Made by a program: the position numbers and the translations under genes. This document shows, one piece after another, positions 34,745-46,317 of a stretch of 64,000 nucleotides of DNA. This stretch comes from Papio anubis (taxonomy: Eukaryota; Chordata; Mammalia; Primates; Cercopithecidae): contig NC_044986.1 of the NCBI RefSeq assembly GCF_008728515.1, forward strand, positions 112,146,313-112,210,312. Reading direction: 5' to 3'. The notes beneath the pieces were generated by a model, which saw only the letters and a program-made list of their open reading frames with translations, had not been told where the DNA came from and searched no databases. The stretch's first letter is position 1, and every line of letters begins with the position of its first letter.

Positions 34745-34872
34745 CTCCGTGTTCCTGATCAAAGTCTAAGGTCCTTATGGGCCTGTGCTGTGTCTTGCTT
34801 ATTCTTCTGTCTCCTACAGCGTGTGGGCAGTGCCCTGTGCATAGTAGGCACTCAATAAATAAATGTCTGTTA
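34745..34872 (+). repeat. L2 3' end
   Basis: gtgctgtgtcttgcttattc, gcatagtaggcactcaataa. Confidence 0.75.
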
Positions 34873-34889
34873 TATTAAACAGTCATTTC

Positions 34890-35145
34890 AAGATCAGTGT
34901 GCCAGCATGGTTAGCTCCTGGTAAGGGCCGCCTTCTCACTTTGGCCCCACATGGCAGAGAGAGGAAGCAGGCTCTCTGGTGTCTCTTCTTATAAGGATAC
35001 AAATCCCCTCTTGGGGGGGCCCACCCTCATAACCTCATTGAAACCTAATTGGCTCCCAAAGGTCCCATTTCCAGATACCACTGGATGCCAGGGCTTCAAC
35101 ACATGTATTTTGGGGAGATATAGTTCTGTCCATAGCAGTACCCAA
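34890..35145 (-). mobile_element. MLT1-type MaLR LTR fragment
   Basis: ttctcactttggccccacat, tcttataaggatacaaatcc, ccaccctcataacctcattg, acatgtattttggggagata. Confidence 0.78.
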
Positions 35146-35170
35146 AAAGTGAGATAAGAAACCAGCTGTC

Positions 35171-35492
35171 GGCCAGGTACAGTGGCTCACGCCTGTAATT
35201 CCAACACTGGGAGGCCGAGGCAGGTGGATCACGAGGTCAAGAGATCAAGACCATCCTGGCCAACACAGTGAAACCCTGTCTCTACTAAAAATACAAAGAT
35301 TAGTTGGGCATGATGGCGTGCACCTGTGGTCCCAGCTACTCGAGAGGCTGAGGCAAGAGAATCACTTGAACCCGGGAGGCTGAGGTTGCAATGAGCCAAG
35401 ATCACGCCACTGCACTCCAGCCTGGTGACAGAGCAAGACTCCGTCTCAAAACAAACAAACAAAAACAAACAAAAAAACAAACAAAAAAAACC
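35171..35492 (+). repeat. AluS/Y
   Basis: Full-length Alu with a long (CAAA)n tail. Confidence 0.93.
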
Positions 35493-35790
35493 CAACAGAT
35501 ACTGAAATAACTTTCCTAATATCTGGTGAGTATGCTTAGAATGGAGTAATTTTCATAAAGGCAATGTATTTTCAAATCATGACCTGGAAGCTAGTTTAGA
35601 AATAACTCTTCTCTTCTAGCCCTGTATCCCTATCAGACAGCCTTTCCCTCCCTCCCACACTTCAGTGCCTGGTGTTCTGTGGTCATTTTGGTAGTGACAG
35701 ACCAAAGTGAATAACATGTTAACAATACAAACATCTACCATGACTTTATGCCTAATGCTCTGGTGTACTTCTTTAGACTGGCAGATACCT

Positions 35791-36232
35791 TTTTTTTTTG
35801 AGACAGAGTCTTGCTCTGTCATCCAGGTTGGCGTGCAGTGGCGTGATCTTGGCTCACTGCAACCTCTGCCTCGTGGGTTCAAGCGATTCTCCTTCCTCGG
35901 CCTCCCAAGTAGCTGGGATTACTAAAAATACAAAAATTAGCCAGGCATGGTAGCACACGTCTGTAATCATGGCACTTTGGGAGGCTGAGGCAGGTGGATC
36001 ACTTGAAGCCAGGAGTCAGAGACCAGCCTGGCTAACATGGTGAAACCCCATCTTTCCTAAAAATAAAAAAAAATTAAAAAAAAAAAGAAATTAGCCATGC
36101 GTGTTGGCATATGCCTGTAATCTCAGAGGTGGAGACATGAGAATTGCTTGAATCCAGGAGGCAGACGTTGCAGTGAGCAAAGATCATGCCACTGCGGCCC
36201 AGCCTGGATGACAGAGCAAGACTCCATCTCAA
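35791..36232. repeat. Head-to-head Alu fusion
   Basis: 35791-35922 is a reversed Alu right arm ending at agctgggattac. It joins directly to a forward Alu beginning taaaaatacaaaaattagcc, which jumps from a right-arm position back to gcactttggg and then runs to its end at 36232. The sequence between the normal Alu ends is missing. Confidence 0.88.
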
Positions 36233-36240
36233 TTAAAAAA

Positions 36241-36283
<43 letters not shown>

Positions 36284-36297
36284 ATATATTTATATAA
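36233..36297. repeat. (AAAT)n microsatellite
   Basis: About a dozen aaat units at the Alu tail, 230 bp before the exon acceptor. Confidence 0.95.
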
Positions 36298-36499
36298 AAA
36301 CCTTCTAGGAAATAATAAAACAGAAGATCTCTATCTGTTGATAACCCTTGACTTGGCTATGTGCTCATCAGTGTCATTGTCTATTTGTTTGGGTTTATAA
36401 AAATCATTTGCTTCAAAATACTTGAGCTTTGTGACATTTCATTGAAAAAATTATGGAAACCTGAGATTGCATATTTTAGGAAAAGCAGTTTCTCATCAT

Positions 36500-36530
36500 T
36501 TACCCTTATTCCATTGTATTCTCTTTGCAG
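36500..36530 (+). promoter_or_regulatory. 3' splice site of the 36531 exon
   Basis: A pyrimidine-rich tract (cccttattccattgtattct) leads into ctttgcag directly before the first coding base. It is a strong acceptor and fixes the exon start in phase 0. Confidence 0.9.
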
Positions 36531-36625
36531 CCCAAGCTGTTGGCCAAAGAGCTTCTTGACCTTGTGGCTTCTCACTTCAATCTGAAGGAAAAGGAGTACT
36601 TTGGAATAGCATTCACAGATGAAAC
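36531..36625 (+). CDS. FRMD4A: FRMD4A internal coding exon (FERM F1 lobe), 95 nt
   Basis: The exon starts in frame right after a cag acceptor and reads PKLLAKELLDLVASH, continues through NLKEKEYFGIAF and ends in TDE plus two bases of the next codon (phase 0 in, phase 2 out). Joined to the exon at 51395, the split codon becomes Thr and the peptide runs on as GHLNWLQLDRR. This matches the F1 (ubiquitin-like) part of the FERM domain of FRMD4A, roughly from residue 38 by memory. The paralogue FRMD4B differs at several of these positions. FRMD4A is a cytoplasmic scaffold that links Par-3 to the Arf6 exchange factor cytohesin-1 at epithelial junctions (known for the family). No frameshift or stop is present, so the exon looks intact. 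Because its length is not a multiple of three, skipping it would shift the frame. Confidence 0.95.
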
Positions 36626-36631
36626 GTAAGT
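36626..36631 (+). promoter_or_regulatory. 5' splice site of the 36531 exon
   Basis: The donor reads AAC|gtaagt. The exon's last base is C rather than the usual G, but the intron side is a perfect gtaagt, which should compensate in U1 pairing. Confidence 0.9.
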
Positions 36632-39330
36632 ACTGCCTTGAGCCCCCACAGCCCGAAGGGGAAGTCAGTGCAGAACCCGAAACTGCTCCACTCCAGCTGT
36701 CAGTGGCGGAATCAGCTGCAGGCCACTTGGGTCCCATGGTCTGGGGTCAGTCCAAGTTCATCATCCGAATTTCAAAGGCCTTGTGGTCATGCCTGGTACA
36801 GCCAAAGGATATAATTAGGGTGATGCTAATATTATAAAATTATTAGGTAAACTGGTTCTTCTAATCAAGCAGGTTTGTGTTCAGACTGAAATGTTTATTT
36901 TTTTAAGTGGATCTATGTGGGTTTGCTTTTTGTTTAAGTTAAATGAAAACTTCTGGAAATGAAACATTGCTCTCTACTGTTGGGATAACAATGACAGAAA
37001 GTGAATTTGATGATAAATTCAAAATGAAAATAAGCTGTGCAGTTTCAGTGTCTAAACTGAAATAGAGCAACTATGAAAATTAAAAATTCAGATCATTTAT
37101 CTGATGAGAAGAATATTTGCTTTCAAGGGTCTTTTCAGTTTGGCTCTATAAAGTGGTGTTTTGTAATAAGAGTAAGGAAAATCCTTACTGAAATTTCCAT
37201 TTTCTTTTTCGTGTACTGTTATCAAAAGAGTATGGTGAATACCTGTATAGATTTCTAGATAAAAATGAGGTATTCTAAGAAAATAGTTCATAATTCTCTT
37301 TCCTCTGTGCACACACAGTCACACACACACACACACTCACACACACTCTCTCTCTCACTCTCTCTCTTCCAGATCTTCAGAATTACAGAGATGATTTCCT
37401 AAACTACTAATAGATCAGTGTTAGGTTAGTGGCCGGGCAAGACAGTACAGGGGAGCCCAGGCCCCGGGAATCAGGTGGTGCCATTGAAGCAAGAACAGGT
37501 GGGCATCCACATGGGCCAGTGAGGGAGGCGACCAGATGTCCCTGCACGTGGCTATACTTGACCTTGGCGAGCTGCAAGTGGACAGGGTGGTCCTATGACT
37601 TATTATCCAAATTGAGACACTGAACAAAAGGGGGTGTCATTGGGACTGTCTTGGGCAAGCTGGACCATCTGGTCACCCTGTCAATCAGGAACATTTCAGG
37701 CTGTGGTGTGTTCAGAGAGCAGGCAGCAGGAGCAAAGCCACATCATCCTCAAGAAAGCTGGGAGGAGCAAGGTCGGCCCCTTGTCCTGGAGCCTGCAGGG
37801 AACTGGAACGCAGGTGGGAGTGACCGTCAGTGGGCAGGAGGAATCGCAGGCAGGGCCAAGTAAGCCCAGCTGGGAAAAGTTCAGGGCTGTGAGGGGAAGG
37901 ACTCAGCACTACAATTTTTTAAAAGCTTTTCAACAAATGCACATGTAGAACAATTACTTTTACAAATGTAGATTATTCTCTCCCCTTTCTCCTGAGAATC
38001 ACTGTAAACCACTTAAATTGCTGTTGAGACTGTTTTCACTAATCAGAAGGAAACCCTAAGTTTCAATTAATCATAGCCCCATTGTTCATATTTCCTATGT
38101 AAGTTTTTACTAAAAGATCCCATGAACTCTAGAGGAGCCCCGATTAGGCTTTCCTTTTGAATAAACAAGAACTGAAAAATGAGCGCGTGATCCTGGGCTG
38201 AAGGGGAAGATGATGTGCGTCTGCAGAACATTTCGGATCACTGCCCTAACAGCACTGATGGGTAGGAATCGGACCTAGGTAGAAAGTCACTCATCTCCCA
38301 GGAAGGTTGAGAGCACCAAAGCCACACATCACAGCAGGGGCCGCCCACAGCCAAGTCCAGCTTCCCTATCCAGCTAAGCCGGTACACTCCAGGTCTCAGC
38401 TCTCCTGGCTCTCCGTGCTGACCAGGAAAGCATGTGCATGTGTGCGTGCATGCATGCGTGCATAGAAGCCAGACTGGATAAAAGTATCTTGCCCTGTCTA
38501 GTAGTGGAGCTGGCTTCGTGGAGGCTCTGTGGGGGGCAGTGATGAAAAGGAGTGAGCCATCCTTCTGGCATGATCCAGAGAAAGTGCAGCCACTTCGATC
38601 ACCTGCCCCAGAGTCTAGGTGGGAGGGTCTCTCCAGCCATAGAAGGAGTGGCAGCCAGCCAGCAGGAGGTCACTGGAAAATCGCTGGAGCTGGCAAAATA
38701 TTTCTGGAAAAGAACTGGCAGATGTGCCTGGTGCATCAGGGGAAAGGGCAGGTGTCAGGAGCCCAGAGGAGGTGAAGAGCTAGCGCCTTCAAGGCTGGGC
38801 AGTAGGGAGGCCACGACTTAGGGGCTCTCAGTCCTGGTGGGACAATGCCAGGGCCAACAGACATTGTGAGTGTCTCTTTGGTTGTCTGAACTTTTCTCCT
38901 TTACCTGGTAGGAAAGAAGAATAAAAACTTCCCCTGCAAAATAGTGCCCTTGGGTGTCACCTGCTCTGGCGTGGTGATTCCTAGGTAGTAAGCGCTAGCT
39001 TAACAGTACTACCTCCCCCAGCCTTGCTCTGTATCACGGGACACTACAGCAAGATTGTTTTATGATCGTATTTTCTAATTCTACATGTGTATTGTGAGCG
39101 TGTGTGTGTCTGCTTTATACAGGTGCTACACTGTGTGTTTTATAGTAAAATGCAATCGTAGTTTCATTCTTTGTGACAGCCTGTGGTGTATCACATGTAC
39201 TTGTCTATTTCCTAATGCAAATAAAACAAGACTAACACGTGGAAAGCACTTATAAACTGTAAAGTGCCATATATGTGCACGATACTCTTACCAGCAGCAT
39301 GATCATTACTAAGAGTAGAATTTCTAATAG
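36632..39330. other. Mostly unique intron sequence after the first exon
   Basis: 2.7 kb with only a CA/CT microsatellite at 37309-37370 and a short gcatgcat-rich run at 38430-38464. No gene was recognised. Confidence 0.55.
37309..37370. repeat. (CA)n-(CT)n compound microsatellite
   Basis: cacacaca units shift to ctctctct with ca interruptions. Confidence 0.95.
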
Positions 39331-39332
39331 TG

Positions 39333-39636
39333 GGCTGGGCGCAGTGGCTCACACCTGTAATCCCAGCACTTTGGGAGGCTGAGGCGAGAAGATCACCTGA
39401 GGTCAGGAGTTCAAGACCAGCCTGGCCAACATGGTGAAACCCATCTCTACTAAAAATACAAAAATCAGTCAGGTGTGGTGGCATGCACCCGTAATCCTAG
39501 CTCTTTGGGAGACTGAGGCAGGAGAATCGCTTGAACCTGGGAGGCAGAGGTTGCAGTGAGCTGAGATTGTTCCACTGCACTTCCAGCCTCCACTCCAGTC
39601 CAACACAGTGACACTCTGTCTCCAAAAAAAAAAAAG
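39333..39636 (+). repeat. AluS
   Basis: Full-length; target repeats agaatttctaatag and agaatttctaaatag. Confidence 0.94.
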
Positions 39637-39924
39637 AATTTCTAAATAGTAGAATGTGTGACTCTAGGCCATATATTGTCAGACGTTTTCAGAATTAACT
39701 GCTTTTGACATTTTGTGGGATCCAGATGAAACTGGAGAAAATATATATGAAGCAGAATGTAGACAGGAAATTGGAAACTTCTGTAAGCTTCTCTCACCCC
39801 ATAAGTTGTATTCATTAATAAAGCATCTAAGTCACAGTATAAGAACTTATGCCCAAGAATGTTTAATATTGTTAGCAATCAACAGTTTTGCAGCATTAAT
39901 ACTAGGCCTGCTTTCTCTTTTTTT

Positions 39925-40190
39925 AATCTTTTAACTTTAATTTTGAAATAGACTTAAAGAAGAATTGCAATCATTAGAGAGTTCCTTTACAACCTCCGCC
40001 CAACTTCAACAGATGTCAACATCTTGCAAATGATGTTACTTTAATCAAAACTAAGAAATGAACATTGGTATTATATTACTAACTAAACTACAGACCTGAT
40101 TCCAATTTCCCCAGTTTTTTTTTTTTTTTTACAAATGCTGTCTTCTGTACCAGGATTCATTTGCATTTGGCCTCCTTTTACTTTTACTAA
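39925..40190 (-). mobile_element. L1M-like fragment
   Basis: attttgaaatagacttaaag, caacatcttgcaaatgatgt, attccaatttccccagtttt resemble reversed L1M 3' UTR sequence. Confidence 0.45.
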
Positions 40191-40340
40191 CTCTGTCCTC
40201 ATAAAAAGAGATACAGGTGGTCATCTATATAAATTATCTGAATCATGGTGACATATGCAAACAATGACATTTTGGCAGCCTTTAAAACATCCTGAAACTA
40301 ACCAAGAGCCAGGTATAAATCTGATGTTAAAATCATTATT

Positions 40341-40656
40341 GGCTGGGCACGATGGCTCATGCCTGTAATCCCAGCACCTTGGGAGGCCAAGGTGGGCAGA
40401 TCATGAGGTCAGGAGATCGAGACCATCCTGGCTAACACAGTGAAACCCCCCCCCCCCCCCGGCTCTACTAAAAATACAAAAAATTATCCAGGCGTGGTGT
40501 CACACGCCTGTAATCCCAGTGACTTGGGAGGTTGAGGCAGGAGAATCTGAACCTGAATGCAGGAGGCAGAGGTTGCAGTGAGCCGAAATCATGCCACTGC
40601 ACTCCAGCCTGGGCAACAGAGCGAGACTCTGTCTCAAAAAATAAAAAAAAAAAATT
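40341..40656 (+). repeat. AluY with a 15-C run
   Basis: AluY-like (gagatcgagaccatcctggc). The normal acccc at gtgaaacccc is expanded to C15 at 40446-40460. Confidence 0.93.
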
Positions 40657-40669
40657 ATATTTTGCTGGA

Positions 40670-40858
40670 GTTATGGATCTCAACCTTAGCTACACATTGG
40701 AATTACCTGGGAAACTTTATAAAATACCAGTGCCTGGGACCTACCCCCCAGAAATTCCAGTGGAATCGGCCTGGGTGTGACCTGAGCATTAATTTTCAAA
40801 GCTTCTTCAGTTGATTCTAGTGTACAGGCAAATTTGAAAATCTTTGTTCTAGACAGCG
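40670..40858 (+). mobile_element. MER5A/B hAT-Charlie element
   Basis: atctcaaccttagctacaca, ggaattacctgggaaacttt, tgattctagtgtacaggcaa and aaaatctttgttctag match MER5 order. Confidence 0.8.
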
Positions 40859-41195
40859 GGAATGTTGCAGTATTTCTTTTGCTCTCTCCCTCCAGAACAA
40901 AGAAGAAAAGCTGATTGTACTTCAGCATTGAATGTTGGGGGCTAGCAATGACTCATCCCAGGGGCCTGTAAAGTTACAGACTATCTCCCTTCTAACTTCC
41001 GTTCCTAACAATAGCAGAACCAACTCGGAAGTTCAGGTTTAATGTTTCCAGGTGTACAAATAGGGTAACTGAGATTTTCATTTATCAAACACTGGCATTC
41101 ATCCCTTAGAGAAACTCATTTTTACGTTTTACTTTTGAAATATTTATATCACTGTTTTAAGACCCACATTTCAATTATTATTATGTTTTTAATTG

Positions 41196-41807
41196 TGGGC
41201 TAAGTGCAGTGGCTCATGCCTATAATTTCAGCAATTTGGGAGTCCAAGGTGGGAGGATTCCTTGAAGCCGGGAGGAGTTCAAGACCAGCCAGGGCAATAG
41301 CAAGACCCCATCTCTACCAGAAAAAAAAAAAAAAAAAAAAAAAAAATTGTTGCTCACGCTTGTAATCCCAGCACTTTGGGAGGCTGAGGTGGCAGATCAC
41401 TTGAGGTCAGGAGTTCGAGACCAGCCTTCCCAACATGGTAAAACCCCGTCTCTACTAAAAATATAGAAATTAAGTGGGTGTGATGGTGCGTGCCTGTAAT
41501 TCCAGCTACTATGGGAGGCTGACACACGAGTATTGCTTGAACCCAGGAGGTGGGGGTTGCAGTGAGCCGAGATCACACCACGCACTCTAGCCTGGGTGAC
41601 AGAGTGAGAATCTGTCTATAAATAAATAAATAAATAAAACTTAGCAAGCCTTGGTGGTGCACTTGTAGTCCCAGCTACTCAGGAGGCTGAGGCAGGAGGA
41701 TCACTTGAGCCCAGGAGTTCAAGACTGCAGTGACCTACTATTGTACCACCACCCTCCAGCCCAGGTGACAGAGTGAGACCTCGTCTCAAAAACAACAAAA
41801 CTAATTA
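41196..41807 (+). repeat. AluJ with an AluS in its middle linker
   Basis: The outer left arm (41196-41320) ends in a 27-A linker. An inner Alu without its first bases runs 41349-41639 and ends (AAAT)n. The outer right arm follows from ttagcaagccttggtggtgc to 41807. Confidence 0.9.
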
Positions 41808-42186
41808 AAATCAAGAAGTAACTTGTGGGCTAGGGGGTGAGGTGGGAATGGAAGATCCCATTATCAGAAGCTATAGCCTATAACTAAACAACTTTTACGC
41901 TATTCAGCAGAAATGGTCAAACACACCCAAGTTGAAGTAATGATTGTCATAATCTGTTTAAATTTTAGTTTGAATCTCCTGTCATAAATTTTAAGAATTG
42001 CTTGTTGAATGCTGTAAATAAGTGTCTTTTGTTGTTGATTTTTGTTTTGGGGTTTTTTTTTTTTAATGCCTTTAAAAAGTGTTTCGAAATATGAGGAAGA
42101 AAGAGAAGAAACTTGGTTAGCCATTACTCCAAATTTAAAAGACAGGTATAGTTAGAATTTATTTTCACATACCAGTTAATAATATG

Positions 42187-42360
42187 GGCTGGGCTTGGGA
42201 CTCACACCTGTAATCCCAACACGTTGGGAGGCTGAGGCAGGAGAGTTGCTTGAGCCCGAGAGTTAGAGGCTACAGCAAGCTATGACTGCGCCACTGCTCT
42301 CCTGCCTGGGCAACAGAGCAAGACCCCAGACCCCATCTCTTAAAAAAAAAAAGAAAACAA
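42187..42360 (+). repeat. Shortened AluJ / monomer-like
   Basis: About 170 bp with left-arm start and right-arm-like end; the middle is missing. Confidence 0.85.
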
Positions 42361-42412
42361 GCAGCTTTTAACCTCTCATTTCATCACAGCCCCCTTTGAA
42401 ATTTGAAGTTAT

Positions 42413-42639
42413 CGAGACCATCCTGCCTAACACAGTGAAACCCCGTCTCTACTAAAAAAATACAAAAAACTAGCTGGGCGAGGTGGCGGGCACCTGTAGT
42501 CTCAGCTACTCGGGCGGCTGAGGCAGGAGAATGGCGTGAACCTGGGGGGCAGAGCTTGCAGTGAGCTGAGATCTGGCCACTGCACTCCAGCCCGGGCGAC
42601 AGAGTGAGACTCCGTCTCAAAAAAAAAAAAAAAAAAAAA
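42413..42639 (+). repeat. Young 5'-truncated AluY
   Basis: Starts at cgagaccatcctgcc, carries AluY-like gaatggcgtgaacctggg and a 20-A tail, and has a perfect 15-bp target repeat gaaatttgaagttat (42398 and 42640). Confidence 0.95.
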
Positions 42640-42873
42640 GAAATTTGAAGTTATATTCCCTTTCCTTCATAAAAGTTTACATACAAAATAAATTTTTGCT
42701 TAAATTTTAGAGTGCTCACAGACATCCTGTGGCCAGGATGTTAGTTTAAGAACCTAGATGGCAAACAATTAAGGATCTTTTCTTTCAGCAGACTATATCC
42801 TAATTAATTGAATCACCTGATTGGTGCTGTCTGTGGAGTCTGATTTACTCAAACTGTTAAAGTTAAAATGGCC

Positions 42874-43190
42874 TGGCTGGGCACGGTGGCTCATGCCTAT
42901 AATCCTAACACTTTGGGAGGCCGAGACGGGCAGATCACAAGGTCAAGAGATCAAGACCATCCTGGCCAACATGGTGAAACCCCATCTCTACTCAAAAAAC
43001 AAACAAACAAAAAAAAAAGTAGCTGGGCTTGGTGGCAGGCGCCTGTAATCCCAGCTAGTTGGGAGGCTGAGGCAGGAGATTGCAGTGAACCAAGATCGTG
43101 CCACCGCACTCCCACCTGGCGACAGAGTGAGACTCCGTCTCAACAAAAAAAAAAAAAAAAAAGAAGAAAGAAAGAAAGAAAAAGAAAAAG
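42874..43190 (+). repeat. AluS/Y with deletion and GA-rich tail
   Basis: About 30 bp are lost before gagattgcagtgaacc. The tail has become (GAAA)n. Confidence 0.92.
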
Positions 43191-43199
43191 GCCTGACTC

Positions 43200-43915
43200 A
43201 TTGAAGACGCATCTTTAGAACCAGTGCCAGGAACGCTGGTGCACGGGAGTGAGCTCGGGTCTGTGCTGTCCTTGTGTTCTTGCGTTTGCTTCACCCGTGA
43301 CTGGCATTGGCTAGGGCCTCTGCAAAGGGTTCAGTTGTTCAGCATTCCTGGCCACAAGCTTATCTACAATTTAAAAATAAACAAAATAGAAAAGCAATTT
43401 TCCAGTTGCAGAAGAAACAACCGCAAGACACAGCTCTGGGAAAGCAATTTATTTAGAAATAGGTTTGGGATTTCCACGTATTATCTGCTGGATGGTGAGA
43501 GAGGAGAAAGTCAGTGGCTGCAGCCTCCGTGCCTGGCTTGTAATAACTGCTTCTGGGAGCGCAGCATTCAGTGTTCATTACCACCTCTCAGACGACCCAT
43601 GCTGTGTTGTCGGAAACAACGGCAAACACACAACAGTACCTTACATTTAGTGACCAGAGAAGTGCTTGGGCATAGCTCTTTCTGTGTACAGCTAAGATAA
43701 ATTTAAAAAGAACGGTGTCCTCCAAGGAGAGCTTAGGGATGCGGCTTTCTCCCTCCTTTCCTTCCCGATGCAAATGACCAGAGGGAGCTGGGAACCTGGC
43801 ACAGATGAGCAGAGTGAATTCTTAATATGGAGACTGTTTACTTAGGATGGGAGCTGTGTCTATACAGCAGTCCCTGAACCTACAAGAATATGGATCTGTG
43901 GGGCATATTGTGAAG
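43200..43915. other. Unclassified intron sequence
   Basis: A 158-codon ORF spans 43224-43700 but has no recognisable domain and no splice context. I regard it as chance. Confidence 0.5.
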
Positions 43916-43917
43916 CT

Positions 43918-44030
43918 GCTGTATTCATTCTCTTAACAAATATTTATTTAGCATCTTCTGTTAACCACTGGAGATCCAGAAAGCACAGTTCCTTGACGCC
44001 TTGTTGAGCTTGTGTTTGTAGATTAGGAAG
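43918..44030 (-). repeat. L2 fragment
   Basis: cattctcttaacaaatattt, agcatcttctgttaaccact. Confidence 0.6.
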
Positions 44031-44074
44031 TGATTCACAAAACATGGTGTAGAAGCTGCTAGAAAAGAAAATTG

Positions 44075-44388
44075 GGGTCTGGGTATGGTGACTCATGCCT
44101 GCCATCCCAGTGCTTTGGGAGGCAGAGGTGGGAAGATTGCCTGAGGCCAGAAGTTTGAGGCCAACCTGGGCATCATGGCAAAACCCCTACTTTACAAAAA
44201 AAAAATTGTTTTTAATTAGCCAGGAGTGGTGGTGTGCACCTGTAGTCCCAGCTATTCAGGAGGCTGAGATGGGAAGATCACTTGAGCCCAGGGATTCAAG
44301 GCTGCAGTGAGCTATGACTGCACCATTGCACTCCAGCCTGGGCAACAGAATGAGATTCTGTCTCTAAAAAACTAAAATAAAATATTTT
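44075..44388 (+). repeat. AluJ
   Basis: Full-length; target repeat agaaaattgg / agaaaatttgg. Confidence 0.92.
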
Positions 44389-44555
44389 TAAAAAGAAAAT
44401 TTGGAATAGACTTAAGAAAACATAGTGGAGCCAACAATTTCTCCTGGGCTAGAGAGCCCCAGATTTAGTAATCTGGTGTCCCCAGTATACACCCTACTTT
44501 AACCTTCCTGTATTGTTAAGGGTTGATAGTGAAATCAGTATCACTGGTCGGTCCT

Positions 44556-44813
44556 TTTTTTTTTTGAGATGGAGTCTTGTTCTGTCACCCAGGCTGGAGT
44601 GCAGTGGCACAGTCTCAGCTCACTGCACTCTCTGTCTCCCGGGTTCAAGTGATTCTCATCCCTCAGCTTCCCTAGTAGCTGGGATTACAGGCGTCTGCCA
44701 CCACGCCCAGCTAATTTTTTGTATTTTTAGTAGAGACAGGGTTTCACCATGTTGGCCAGGCTGGTCTCAAACTCCTGGCTTCAGGTGATGCACCCACCTC
44801 GACCTCCCAAAGT
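44556..44813 (-). repeat. AluS, end truncated
   Basis: Ends at cccaaagtgcctggtc, lacking about 30 bp of the usual Alu start. Confidence 0.92.
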
Positions 44814-44940
44814 GCCTGGTCTGTCCTTGATGAACACACACACTACAAGACAAGGATACTAAATACATCAACATTCTTCCATTTGAAGAACTCCTCTCCC
44901 CACCTCCATCCAGCAACATCTATAAGCATTTCATATACTT

Positions 44941-45275
44941 GGCCAGGTGTGGTGGCTAACACCTGTGATCCCAGCACTTCAGAAGGCTGAAGTGGGAGGA
45001 TTGCTTGAAGCCAGGAGTTTGAAACCAGCCTGGACAACATAGTGAGACCCTGTCTCTACAAAAAAAAAAAAAAACAAACAAACAAAAGAAAACAAAAAGA
45101 ACTTTTTTTAATTACCCAGGTGCAGTGTATCACTGTGGCTGTAGTTCCAGCTATTCCAGAGGCTAAGGCAGGAGGATCACCTGAGCCCAGGAGTTCAAGG
45201 CTGCAGTGAGCTATGATTGCGCTACTGCCCTCCAGCCTGGGCAACAGAGTGAGACCCTGTCTCTAAATAGATAAA
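44941..45275 (+). repeat. AluJ
   Basis: Old Alu with a lengthened A-rich middle linker (aaacaaacaaacaaaag). Confidence 0.92.
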
Positions 45276-45289
45276 ACATATAAGAACTT

Positions 45290-46012
45290 CATCTCTCGCT
45301 TTGGCTTTCTGTAGAAATCATTCCATATGAAATTGCCTGTTACAATAAAAACATCTAGAAGCCAGGCAGTATCATTCTCCCCCTGGATCTGGAAAGTGAC
45401 GGATTCAGATAGACTTATCACACACCTCCACCCTCCAGTAACTATAAACAAAGCTCTCCCTGAGGCCATCGCTATTGAAGGTGCCAACACTTGAACCAAA
45501 AATCTATTTGTTTTATATGTAGAAGCTAAAAGCAATCTGTTAAATGAATGCATCCAATTTCTATTGCCCAGAAGCAATTGCAAATTTATTACTGACCTGA
45601 CAGTTTGACCTACTGCAACCATAAACCAAATGAGCGTTATCTTGCTCAGCTTTAAAGATAGTTATCAGTCACATAATAACAAAAATACTCTGAGTGGCTG
45701 CTGGGATGCTTTTGTGCGTGTGTGTGTATGTGTGTGTTATGATTGGCAAAGGCAGTGAAGTGCGTTCTCAAATGAAAAATCAATGAGAATCATGAAAACC
45801 AAGCTATCAGGCATCTCTTAGTTAAACTGTATAAAGGAAATGCCTCTTTACCACTTTGCGTTCCATCCCATCCTAATGCAAAAGAAACATAAAAGGTTTG
45901 AGGAAAGCACTTGATGTCAGGACTGTGAAAGGTTTAATAGGAAAGCAAAAGGCTTTGCAGTGTGGAATTCTTGACCCTGTAGAATACAGGAAATGTGACT
46001 TCGAGATGAGCA
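45290..46012. other. Unique intron sequence with a short (TG)n
   Basis: The TG run lies at 45713-45738; nothing else was recognised. Confidence 0.5.
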
Positions 46013-46026
46013 GAAAACAACATTTT

Positions 46027-46317
46027 GTGTGTGTGTGTGACAGAGTCTCGCTCTGTCGCCTAGGCTGGAGTGCATTGGCGCGATCTCAGATCACTGCAAG
46101 CTTCACCTCCTGGGTTCACGCCATTCTCCTGCCTCAGCCTCCCGAGTAGCTGGAACTACAGGCACCCGCCACCACGACCGGCTAATTTTTTGTATTTTTA
46201 GTAGAGATGGGGTTTCACTGTGTTAGCCAGGATGGTCTTGATCTCCTGACCTCGTGATCCGCCCGTCTCGGCCTCCCAAAGTGCTGGGATTACAAACGTG
46301 AGCCACCGCGCCCAGCC
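46027..46317 (-). repeat. AluY with (TG)n in place of the A-tail
   Basis: Perfect 14-bp target repeat gaaaacaacatttt (46013 and 46318). The poly-T expected at the tail is gtgtgtgtgtgtga. Confidence 0.95.

Noticed and set aside
43224..43700. 158-codon ORF
   Set aside because: No recognisable domain, no repeat explanation, no splice context; plausible by chance in 64 kb.
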